Shown: piece by piece, positions 7,455 through 13,675 of the stretch | Layout: each line of letters opens with the position of its first letter | Position numbering within the stretch: the first letter of the stretch is position 1 | DNA from: a virus | Virus record (IMG/VR): IMGVR_UViG_3300020200_000174 | Span: 1-24,312 of that record | Strand: one strand, 5' to 3' | DNA length: 24,312 bases | The notes under the pieces: model-generated | What the model was told of the DNA's origin: nothing | The model's database searches: none | The model's input: the letters and a program-made list of their open reading frames with translations, nothing else | Translations under genes and position numbers: made by a program

Positions 7455-7640
7455 GCAAAACCTCCGTTCAAAATGGGGTGCCGCCCCAGGCGCTGGCTAC
7501 TTTGCTCCGTCGTGACCGCGGCTATTCGCAGCACTGCCACGGTTCGCCAGCGCCCATTTCTTCGAGGCGGCTAATTTAGCTGGCCCAGGGCGTTTCACCC
7601 TGGGAAATCTGAGTCCCTTCCAGGTAGGCTCAGTCGGGGG
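7455..7640 (-). ncRNA. Structured non-coding leader or small RNA, unknown class
   Basis: These 186 bases hold no convincing gene but several helices. 7489-7497 (GGCGCTGGC) pairs with 7546-7554 (GCCAGCGCC) as a 9-bp closing stem. 7584-7590 pairs with 7598-7604 (CCCAGGG/CCCTGGG) and lengthens to 9 bp with an AAA loop only in - strand RNA, because of a U-G wobble. 7609-7613 pairs with 7629-7633 (CTGAG/CTCAG). 7570-7580 is a short palindrome. GGGG 475-478 and CCCC 484-487 (+7000) form a small hairpin just before the ribosome site of the metallopeptidase gene. The strand-specific wobble supports a leftward RNA. It could be a regulatory 5' leader or a processed RNA. No tRNA features and no riboswitch class recognised. 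Confidence 0.45.
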
Positions 7641-7796
7641 CTAGCTCCCTAGCGGCTGCTCTTCCGCCACCAGCTTCCGTTTGTGTTGTTTGCGATGCCG
7701 CACGAGGGCGACGCCGAACCAGGGCGTGACCATCCACGGCAGGATGTGCATGACGACCGGGGGATGGGTTATAGTTCGCACGACCAGCCACTTCAT
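7641..7796 (-). CDS. Small membrane-associated protein, 51 aa
   Basis: The frame starts at ATG 7796 and overlaps the upstream gene stop as ATGA. It encodes MKWLVVRTITHPPVVMHILP, then WMVTPWFGVALVR and a basic tail (RHRKQHKRK) ending EEQPLGS. One hydrophobic segment (about residues 12-32) followed by positive charges suggests an inner-membrane peptide with a cytoplasmic C-terminus. It pairs with the neighbouring two-segment membrane protein. Function unknown; a role in membrane disturbance or host interference is possible. Confidence 0.65.
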   Translation of the reverse strand: MKWLVVRTITHPPVVMHILPWMVTPWFGVALVRHRKQHKRKLVAEEQPLGS

Positions 7797-7984
7797 AGCG
7801 CGCCCTCACGCCAAGCGGCGACGGCCAACGTGCTGATTAAGCCGAGGACGCCGAGGACGAAGGCTACGAGCGCAACGGCGACGAATAATGGGGCGCGGGA
7901 AACGACAGCAATCATGAGTGCGGACAGTGCCGCAAGGCCGACGAGGCAGATTAGGGTTGTCGAGAGTCGCAAGAGTAGTAGCAT
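7793..7984 (-). CDS. Small two-segment membrane protein
   Basis: Starting at ATG 7984, this is 63 aa, almost entirely hydrophobic: segments at about 8-30 (STTLICLVGLAALSALMIAV) and 33-57 (PLFVAVALVAFVLGVLGLIS), with a turn SRAP and a short tail AAWREGAL. A GTG at 7990 would add two residues. AGGT lies upstream. It overlaps the next gene as ATGA. A holin- or antiholin-like protein is possible, but it lies in the replication block, so this is only an option. Confidence 0.7.
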   Translation of the reverse strand: MLLLLRLSTTLICLVGLAALSALMIAVVSRAPLFVAVALVAFVLGVLGLISTLAVAAWREGAL

Positions 7985-7990
7985 ATGCAC

Positions 7991-8092
7991 CTACCTGTGT
8001 GGGTCGGAGCAGTCGCGGGTGGACCCGCAGCGCAGGCAGATGATTTTGCACTTGCGCTGCACCACGGGTCCGCCGCAGAACTCGCACCGGAT
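7991..8092 (-). CDS. Zinc-ribbon microprotein with apparent ATC start
   Basis: A 33-codon frame encodes RCEFCGGPVVQRKCKIICLR followed by CGSTRDCSDPHR, with CxxC, a single Cys, CxxC and a further Cys: a clear small zinc ribbon. No ATG, GTG or TTG opens it. The stop of the upstream gene reads TAATC exactly where TAATG would give a coupled start, and GGAG lies eight bases before. Either ATC is the start or an ATG has changed by one base (mutation or sequencing error). The protein pattern itself is too regular to be a shadow. It ends one base before the GTG of the membrane protein. It could bind nucleic acid or a protein partner. Confidence 0.6.
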   Translation of the reverse strand: MRCEFCGGPVVQRKCKIICLRCGSTRDCSDPHR

Positions 8093-8634
8093 TAGACGTT
8101 CTCCAGGTTGAACGCCGCCTGCTTGGGGGCGGTCTTGCTGGACTTGCTCAGCGCCTCGGGGGCGTCGAGGGCGGTGATACCGTCACGGCCGACACGCATG
8201 TAGCCCTTGTCGTCGATGTAGGCGTTCACCCGGAAGTTGGCCTTCACCAACTGCTTCGCGACCTGGCGCAAGGTGTCGCTGTCCTCGGCGTCGACGTCGA
8301 TGACCGGCGGCTTGCCGTTGAGCATGGCCGTGGTCGTGCGGAAGAACTCGGCGCCGGCCTCGTCGTCGGTCACGGTCTTGGCGGGCCGGTCGCCCTTCGC
8401 TGCAATGGTGTAACCGCCGATGGACAGGGTGATGCGGGGGCCGAACTTGCCCTGGTGGGGGCCGTCCATGATGATGGTGCTGATGTCCAGCTTGAGCTGG
8501 GGCTTGGCACCGTCCTTCGCAGGCCACTCACCAACCTCGGTGCTGGCGACACGGACCAGGTACTTGCCCTTGGGGGCCTTGGGGTTGAGCTCGTCTTCGG
8601 TGTACTGGTAGAAACGCTTCAGTGTCGAGGGCAT
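8092..8634 (-). CDS. Probable phage single-stranded DNA-binding protein
   Basis: This 180-aa protein starts at ATG 8634 with AAGGAG seven bases upstream. The N-terminal two thirds suggest an OB-like beta barrel (GKYLVRVASTEVGEW, KPQLKLDISTIIMDGPHQGK, GPRITLSIGGYTI), followed by a helical part and a Lys/Ser/Gln-rich C-terminal tail. The organisation resembles phage proteins of the DUF669/SSB-like type that lie next to Sak-type recombinases. Here the gene lies between a Sak4-like ATPase and a zinc ribbon. It would coat ssDNA during replication and recombination. The call rests on architecture and context, not on a diagnostic motif. Confidence 0.6.
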   Translation of the reverse strand: MPSTLKRFYQYTEDELNPKAPKGKYLVRVASTEVGEWPAKDGAKPQLKLDISTIIMDGPHQGKFGPRITLSIGGYTIAAKGDRPAKTVTDDEAGAEFFRTTTAMLNGKPPVIDVDAEDSDTLRQVAKQLVKANFRVNAYIDDKGYMRVGRDGITALDAPEALSKSSKTAPKQAAFNLENV

Positions 8635-8635
8635 A

Positions 8636-9457
8636 CTATTTCTCCTTATTCTTCTTGTTGGTGGTCGATTTGGTGTCCGTGGTTGCCTGGGTCAAGAGCG
8701 CCCACATTTCCGGGAACGTGGGGTTGACCAGTTTGTCGGGCAGGTCGGCGGCGAGCCAACCGTGCTCGAACTGGTTCTTCACGTACTCTGTGCCGGTGCG
8801 CAACATGCGCACGGTGTGGATGGGGTGCGGCCGGTTTCCCTCCCGGGAGAGCTCGGTCTTGCAATAGAGTACGAAGTTGAAGTAGTGTGCGACGTGCAAC
8901 CGGAACGCACCGCGCACAGAGGGTGACACGGTGTAGTCGAGGAAGCTGGGGTCGTCATCCTTCCTGTCCGTCACACGAGCGGTCATGATGACCGGGCACT
9001 GGAGTGCGTTGGGCGTGGCAATCATCATGATGCGGAAGAACTGGTTGAGCAGGTCCATCCACTGGGCGTAAGTGCTGCCGCCCGTATCCTGGTGTGTGGC
9101 GATGAACAGCAGGTCGAACTCGCTCAGGCCGTCAATGACCAGGGCGTCGAGAGGGTTGCCCTCATTGGCGTCCTGGATGAAGCGGCGCATAACCAGGTCG
9201 AACTTGGTGATGAAGTCGTTGCCGTCGAGGAGCGGCGAGGTCAGCCGCAGGGACGTGCCCTTGTCGGTCTGCCGCATCTCCTCGGGGACGCCGAGCGCGG
9301 GGAAGTCTTCGGCGCCGAACGTGATGACCTTGGTGCGCGGCGCCACCACCTGCTTCATGCGCCAGTCCCATCCGGCGCTGACGGCGAGCGGCGACTTACC
9401 GGCGCCGGCCTCACCGTATAGCAGGAATGACATGGGGGGAACGTAAATGTGTGGCAT
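8636..9457 (-). CDS. Sak4-like RecA-fold ATPase (recombination)
   Basis: A 273-aa P-loop ATPase with Walker A GEAGAGKS at 15-22 and a Walker B strand DALVIDG near 104-110. The compact RecA-fold layout matches phage Sak4-type proteins (AAA_24), which anneal or exchange single strands together with an SSB. The ATG at 9457 is chosen because GGAGG lies six bases upstream, and a promoter at 9486-9514 would start the RNA inside any longer reading. A Cas4/RecB-like nuclease lies upstream and the probable SSB two bases downstream, a typical recombination set. Confidence 0.8.
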   Translation of the reverse strand: MPHIYVPPMSFLLYGEAGAGKSPLAVSAGWDWRMKQVVAPRTKVITFGAEDFPALGVPEEMRQTDKGTSLRLTSPLLDGNDFITKFDLVMRRFIQDANEGNPLDALVIDGLSEFDLLFIATHQDTGGSTYAQWMDLLNQFFRIMMIATPNALQCPVIMTARVTDRKDDDPSFLDYTVSPSVRGAFRLHVAHYFNFVLYCKTELSREGNRPHPIHTVRMLRTGTEYVKNQFEHGWLAADLPDKLVNPTFPEMWALLTQATTDTKSTTNKKNKEK

Positions 9458-9485
9458 TGGTGCCTCCTTCTCTGTGGTGTCAACC

Positions 9486-9514
9486 ACTTTATCAGACTGA
9501 GGGGTCGGTGTCAA
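9486..9514 (-). promoter_or_regulatory. sigma70-like promoter for the recombination/replication half
   Basis: On the - strand TTGACA (9514-9509) is followed after 17 nt by TAAAGT (9491-9486), four of six matches to the -10 consensus. Transcription would begin near 9479, giving a leader of about 20 nt before the Sak4-like gene at 9457. It lies in the 3' end of the nuclease gene, so it would be an internal promoter of the leftward operon. Confidence 0.6.
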
Positions 9515-10361
9515 CTGTCTCCTTCCGTTGCGCGTCGTCTACTGACACGGTGAAGAAGGTGCGCGCGGCGGCGTCAACGTTGCCGCCCATGATGCGCGTC
9601 ATGCACAGCTCCTTGTACGTGCACCACTGGCAGCGGCGGGCGTAGCGGGGCTTCACCGGGGCGTCGAGGGTGCGGGCGTAGGTCAGAACCTCCTGGTAGG
9701 TGGCGGCGAGCATGTCGGGCGTGAAGATGACCTCGGGGCCAGTCTTGCCCACTGAGGTCTTGCCGGTCGGGACGCACACGTACTGGTAGGAGACGAGCCG
9801 GTCGGGGTACATTTGGGAGAGGCACAGTGCGTACATGCGTAGTTGGGGCGTCCAGAGGACGTACTCCATGGGGTTGTGGTCGGTCGTCTTGACGTCGACG
9901 AGGCGGATCGTGTGCAGGTCCTCAACGGGGTCGTCGATGAAGAGGACTTGGTCAGCGCGCCCGTGCAGCTCGACCTGGATTTCGTCGTCCTCGACAACGC
10001 CCTGCACGTCAAACTCGACGTGCCAGTTGCCGGCTACGAGCCAGTCCGGAACGCGCGTGAGCGCCCGCAGGACACCTGGCAGGTACTTGGCAACCTCCAC
10101 TTCGTCGTTACCGGACAACGCGTGAAGGGTGATGGCGGCGGTCGCGCGGACTTCTTCGGGGGAGATGACGGTGCCCCGCTGCTCCCACAGCAGGGTTTCC
10201 AAAACTTGGGCCACGGCACTACCGGAGAGGACTGGCCCACCAACCTTGCGGGTCAGTGGGCGCAGGTGCTCCACGTAGCGGTAGTAGTGGGCCAGGGTGC
10301 AATCGTCGGCCAGGATTAACTCCGACGGCGACGCGCTATATGACCGTTTCCAATTCGTCAT
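9492..10361 (-). CDS. Cas4/RecB-like PD-(D/E)XK exonuclease with Fe-S cysteines
   Basis: This 289-aa protein has HGRADQVLF (Asp-137) and IRLVDVKTT (Asp-156, Lys-158), the PD-(D/E)XK core, then QLRMYAL (Gln-173), the RecB-family helix motif. One Cys at 21 and three near the end (C244, C247, C253 in RRCQWCTYKELC) match the four-cysteine Fe-S staple of Cas4/AddB-type nucleases. It would resect DNA ends for the neighbouring Sak4-like ATPase. The start ATG at 10361 has GGAGG seven bases upstream and lies 11 bases after the previous stop. Confidence 0.85.
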   Translation of the reverse strand: MTNWKRSYSASPSELILADDCTLAHYYRYVEHLRPLTRKVGGPVLSGSAVAQVLETLLWEQRGTVISPEEVRATAAITLHALSGNDEVEVAKYLPGVLRALTRVPDWLVAGNWHVEFDVQGVVEDDEIQVELHGRADQVLFIDDPVEDLHTIRLVDVKTTDHNPMEYVLWTPQLRMYALCLSQMYPDRLVSYQYVCVPTGKTSVGKTGPEVIFTPDMLAATYQEVLTYARTLDAPVKPRYARRCQWCTYKELCMTRIMGGNVDAAARTFFTVSVDDAQRKETVDTDPSV

Positions 10362-10372
10362 TCTCGTACCTC

Positions 10373-10549
10373 CTATTGCGCGGATAAGATGTTGATGATG
10401 CGGTCGCGTAGGACGTCTTCCTCCAGGTAGAACGGGTCAAGGCCGTCGGCCAGCCAGCCGAGTAGTTGCGTGAGGCGCAGGTCAGGGTACTGCTCCCAGA
10501 TTTGCCCGACGAGCGCGAGTGTCGGCCAGATTCGTGCACGATCCCTCAT
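10373..10549 (-). CDS. Hypothetical helical protein, 58 aa
   Basis: The frame starts at ATG 10549 with GGAGGG directly upstream and ends 11 bases before the nuclease start. It encodes MRDRARIWPTLALVGQIWEQ, then YPDLRLTQLLGWLADGLDPF and YLEEDVLRDRIINILSAQ: several amphipathic helices, no cysteine, no membrane segment. Its composition is typical of a small soluble DNA- or protein-binding helical bundle. Family not recognised. Confidence 0.7.
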   Translation of the reverse strand: MRDRARIWPTLALVGQIWEQYPDLRLTQLLGWLADGLDPFYLEEDVLRDRIINILSAQ

Positions 10550-10618
10550 AGTGTTCCCTCCTTCTCTGCCAGCATCTGCTCAGTTCCATTGGATTGGTGC
10601 TGCACTTGTCCGACAGAC

Positions 10619-11329
10619 TCACCTTGGTAAGCCCAGGAGGGTGCGCAGGTGGTTGGACTGCCACGCATGTTCCGCCGTCAGCGCCGCGTCGTTTAGCGTG
10701 TTATCGCTAATCTTGAACCCGAAAGAGCCCGCAGCGTAACGGGCAGCGTAGGCGGCGTCCGTGGCAAATGCTGCCCAAGCGCCTGTGTTAAAGTGTTCCA
10801 GACCAACGGCGGTCACACAGCGGTAGGCAGCGTTGGCACCGATGTTGATGTAGGAGTTTGACCGTGTCTTCCAGGCAAACGTACCCCACAGTTCGGTGAA
10901 TGTGAGTAATGGGAGGGTGCCAGCAGGGAGGGCTTGTCGGGCGGTCGCAATCTTCTCGTGGGCGAGGGGGGCATCAGTCGCGTCCCAAAGGGTGAGGACG
11001 TGCTCAATGCAATCCAGGGCGAAGGTCGCGATGAGCTGTGGGGTGTAGGTGCCAACCTTTTCGAGCAAGCGCGCTCGTTGGAAGACGGCCTTCCCTAGCG
11101 AGTCGAGATGGCGGAGTGGGACGCCGTCACCTTCGACCGTATAGAGGGCGGGGCCAAGCCAGGCGATTAGGTGGTCCACGTCACAAACGTGGTAGCCACG
11201 AACACACAGTTCAATGTTGCGGATAAGGCGCATCCACTTGGCGGGCTGGCCGTCTTTCGGTAGGTGCCAACGGCCGCTGCCGCCGTGACAGGGGGTGCCG
11301 TCGACGTGGAGAAACTTGTAGTAGGTCAT
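10619..11329 (-). CDS. Phage/actinobacterial-type hypothetical protein, 236 aa
   Basis: It starts at ATG 11329 with GGAGG upstream and overlaps the ERCC4-nuclease stop as ATGA. The first 75 residues, YYKFLHVDGTPCHGGSGRW...PAKWMRL...CVRGYHVCDVDHLIAWLGPALYTVEGDG, match a pattern I have seen in uncharacterised phage and actinobacterial proteins (YKFL...DG...W.LP....C..G.H.C....L..WL...L..VE). The rest is alanine-rich and helical (AAYAARYAAGSFGFKISDNT). Function unknown. Its place after the phosphatase and nuclease suggests co-expression with that accessory group. Confidence 0.75.
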   Translation of the reverse strand: MTYYKFLHVDGTPCHGGSGRWHLPKDGQPAKWMRLIRNIELCVRGYHVCDVDHLIAWLGPALYTVEGDGVPLRHLDSLGKAVFQRARLLEKVGTYTPQLIATFALDCIEHVLTLWDATDAPLAHEKIATARQALPAGTLPLLTFTELWGTFAWKTRSNSYINIGANAAYRCVTAVGLEHFNTGAWAAFATDAAYAARYAAGSFGFKISDNTLNDAALTAEHAWQSNHLRTLLGLPR

Positions 11330-11979
11330 AGCGCCTCCTTTATGCGAGTGAGTACCGATTCGGGAACCTTGCAGTCACGTAACTGCTCGTCGGTGGGGCG
11401 TAGGAGTAGGATGCCGTCGGGCCAACGGGCGTAAAGGCGCTGCAACATGGCGGGGCCGACGCCCCGAACGGATGCAACCATACGCTGTTTGGTCTTGCGG
11501 CTGTCTGAGCCGGCGATGGCTTGGAACGGGGCGCGCGAATCCTCGGCCATGAGCAGCTTGTAGGCGCCCAGTTGGCCCATAACTTCGCTGTCGTCGGTCG
11601 AGAGTGGCAGTAGCAGGATGCCCAACAGTTGCAGGGAAACGAGGTATGCCATCACGTTCGTGTGGAAGTGGTGGGGGACGCCACCCCGCAGCGCCAGACA
11701 GACGATGCCGTCCGGCCCCACTTCGTCACGACACGCCCGCAGTTGGCGGGCGAGGCGGCGGGTTGAGATGGATTGCAGGAGGTCGGGTTGCCGCTTCGCC
11801 TCGACGGCGACCAGGCGGTTGCCAATGGCGAAGGCCCAATCAAGCTCCTGCGGCATCTTGACGTGGACAACGCCATCGGATTCGGTTAGGGCGCGCAACT
11901 CGCCCTTCCCGCAGAGCAGCGCACCCTGGGGTCCAAGGAAGCGGGCGCCATCGTAAATACCATCCGGCTGTAGGTTCAT
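11326..11979 (-). CDS. ERCC4/XPF-type nuclease with helix-hairpin-helix end
   Basis: A 217-aa protein. Residues 51-80 read AIGNRLVAVEAKRQPDLLQS and continue ISTRRLARQL, the ERCC4 nuclease core in which GDx(n)ERKx3D appears as G53-N54...E60-A-K62...D66, so two motif positions are altered. The last 55 residues (VASVRGVGPAMLQRLYARWP...KVPESVLTRIKEAL) form a helix-hairpin-helix DNA-binding region. Nucleases of this family cut branched or flapped DNA; here it could resolve replication or recombination intermediates. Start ATG 11979 overlaps the phosphatase stop as ATGA, with only a weak ribosome site, so translation is probably coupled. Confidence 0.85.
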   Translation of the reverse strand: MNLQPDGIYDGARFLGPQGALLCGKGELRALTESDGVVHVKMPQELDWAFAIGNRLVAVEAKRQPDLLQSISTRRLARQLRACRDEVGPDGIVCLALRGGVPHHFHTNVMAYLVSLQLLGILLLPLSTDDSEVMGQLGAYKLLMAEDSRAPFQAIAGSDSRKTKQRMVASVRGVGPAMLQRLYARWPDGILLLRPTDEQLRDCKVPESVLTRIKEAL

Positions 11980-12626
11980 CCGCGATTCACCACCTGTTCA
12001 TATTCGTCCAGCAATTTCAACTGCTCGAGCGTCTCCACGGCGTACTTGCAGTATTGGGTGTGGATGTTGTCCAGAGCGGCCGTGGCGGTGCTGCCTTGCG
12101 CGATGAGCAGGGCGGCTAGCACGGTGCCGGTGCGGCCATGCCCGCCAGCACAGCCAATCTCCACCCGCTCTCCGTTTTCCACCAGGCGAAGGATGGTGGA
12201 GACTAACGTACCAAGGTGGTTAACATGGACAACCCCATAGTCCTGCCAGGGCAGGTAGATGACGGGGAAGGCGAGGTTATACTTGTCGGTGGGTGGGGTA
12301 TGAAACCCAAGTGCGGGGCTGTTGTAAAGGATGCCGGGGCGGTCGAGCCACTGCGAGGCGAGGTAGACGCCGATAGTGGGCCATTCGGCTTGCGCGGGGG
12401 TGCTTGCCGAGCGGTAGGCCGATGCGTAGATAAGCCTGCCGTTGCGGAGGGTGACGGGCGTGACGTGGTGCTCGCATGGGGCTTCCGTGACGGTGGTAAC
12501 GGTGGGTTCCTGGAGCCATAAGAAGCAGGGCTTGCAGATGCGCTTGATGTCGATGCCAAACATGGTCATTCCTCCTTCAAGTTCGGATTCGGGGTAAAGC
12601 TCTTCGCAAACGTCGCACGTTAGCAT
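11976..12626 (-). CDS. Zinc-ribbon / dual-specificity Cys-phosphatase
   Basis: A 216-aa protein. Residues 1-40 hold CDVC (4, 7) and CKPC (31, 34), an N-terminal zinc ribbon. The rest is a tyrosine/dual-specificity phosphatase. It carries the signature GCAGGHGRTG, with catalytic Cys-159 and phosphate-binding Arg-165 (CX5R), and YLPWQDYG, where Asp-129 is a likely general acid. Such enzymes remove phosphate from proteins, nucleotides or RNA through a phospho-cysteine. Start ATG 12626 overlaps the PEP-synthase-like gene by seven bases with no strong ribosome site, so coupling is likely. Being coupled to a phosphotransferase suggests that both act on the same target. Confidence 0.85.
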   Translation of the reverse strand: MLTCDVCEELYPESELEGGMTMFGIDIKRICKPCFLWLQEPTVTTVTEAPCEHHVTPVTLRNGRLIYASAYRSASTPAQAEWPTIGVYLASQWLDRPGILYNSPALGFHTPPTDKYNLAFPVIYLPWQDYGVVHVNHLGTLVSTILRLVENGERVEIGCAGGHGRTGTVLAALLIAQGSTATAALDNIHTQYCKYAVETLEQLKLLDEYEQVVNRG

Positions 12627-13675
12627 CGGGTCACACTTCCGTTGCGACCGTCCACGGTGACAACCTCACCATTGGCCAGGATGTTGGCGAGGGGTTGGCC
12701 GACCACGCACGGCTTGTTGAACTCGCGGCAGACGATGGCGGCGTGGCAGGTGCGCCCGCCAACGCTGGTGACGACGGCCACGGAGGCGCGGATAGCCTGT
12801 ATCATGTCGGGCTTGGTCATTTGCGTGACGAGGACGCTGCCCGGGCGGAATGGTTCCTCGCTCGGTTGGCGGTGGACGGGGCCAGTGCCGACCAGTTTGG
12901 TGATGCCCAAACCTGGCTTGCCTGCGAAGTTGGCGAGGATGCGGTGCGAAATGGGTCGCACTTGGAGTATCCAAAGCAGGTCGTCGCTGTCCGAGTAGGC
13001 CCATTCAACGTCGATGGGGTGGTTAAACTCCTTCGTCAAGCTGATTAGGGCGGACATAAGCATGGAGAACCAGCGGGGGTTCCCGGGTAGTGACATCTCC
13101 TGCAAGGAGGCGGAGAGGGAACCGGCGGGTGCGACTTCGCCCGAGACCAGGCCGCTCCCATCTTGGCGTTCCACCCAATCGAGGCAACCTTTGTACATGT
13201 TGCCGCTGTGGATGTCGACGCTCAGGTAGGTGCCCGCCATGGCGATGCCCTCAACCATTGGCTGTACGAGGACAGGGAGGGTATCGGGCAGCATGACGTC
13301 GAAGGCTTCGGCGTAGAGGCGCGCTGAGTCGGTCGTCCGCCGCACTTGCTCAATGGCGGCAGTCAAGGCGGCGGCTTCGGCGGGGACATTGAGCAGCGTC
13401 TTGAATTGACCGGCGAATGAAAGCTCACCGGTGTCCTCGACCGGCGCTGACGACCGCACGGCCAAGAGTGCAGTCGGCTTGATGGCGTAACCCATTACGT
13501 TAAGGTCGGCAGCGATATCTCCCCGATTGGGCGTTGTGTGTGGCTGGGCAACCCAAGTTACCGGCACGTTGTAACGGCCGATGAGCTTCTGGAGGCCGAC
13601 GCCCTTGCCCCCGATAAGGGCAAGCCGTTCTTTGAGTGAACCAGTAGGTGCGTTTGCAATCAGTCTAAAGAGCAT
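12620..13675 (-). CDS. PEP-synthase/PPDK-like phosphotransferase lacking the substrate domain
   Basis: A 351-aa protein. Residues 1-245 are a PPDK_N/ATP-grasp nucleotide domain: GGKGVGLQKL at 22-31, AVRSSAPVEDTGELSFAGQF at 72-91, VLVQPMVEG near 135-143, SGLVSGEVAP at 174-183, DVEWAY at 222-227 and WILQVRPI at 235-242. Residues 279-350 are the swivelling phosphohistidine domain, GSVLVTQMTKPD...SVGGRTCHAAIVCREFNKP, with His-311. The PEP/pyruvate barrel of PEP synthase, and the extra domain of rifampicin phosphotransferases, are missing. It should move phosphate from ATP to His-311 and then to an unknown acceptor. ATG 13675 is preferred to an upstream in-frame start because GGAGG lies eight bases before. 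Overlaps the Cys-repeat gene by 11 bases. Confidence 0.9.
   Translation of the reverse strand: MLFRLIANAPTGSLKERLALIGGKGVGLQKLIGRYNVPVTWVAQPHTTPNRGDIAADLNVMGYAIKPTALLAVRSSAPVEDTGELSFAGQFKTLLNVPAEAAALTAAIEQVRRTTDSARLYAEAFDVMLPDTLPVLVQPMVEGIAMAGTYLSVDIHSGNMYKGCLDWVERQDGSGLVSGEVAPAGSLSASLQEMSLPGNPRWFSMLMSALISLTKEFNHPIDVEWAYSDSDDLLWILQVRPISHRILANFAGKPGLGITKLVGTGPVHRQPSEEPFRPGSVLVTQMTKPDMIQAIRASVAVVTSVGGRTCHAAIVCREFNKPCVVGQPLANILANGEVVTVDGRNGSVTRC

Noticed and set aside
7480-7640. tRNA or tmRNA gene in the structured region
   Set aside because: No T-loop GTTCGA, no cloverleaf D-arm and no CCA-proximal acceptor of the right length could be built on either strand.
8925-8945. Third copy of the 34-nt repeat (GGGTGACACGGTGTAG)
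   Set aside because: Only about 14 bases match, with a 2-nt insertion, and the likeness follows from a shared YTV codon string in an unrelated gene.
10482-10664. A 60-aa - strand frame spanning 10482-10664
   Set aside because: It overlaps the better supported 58-aa gene and the end of the 236-aa gene, has random-looking composition and no ribosome site.
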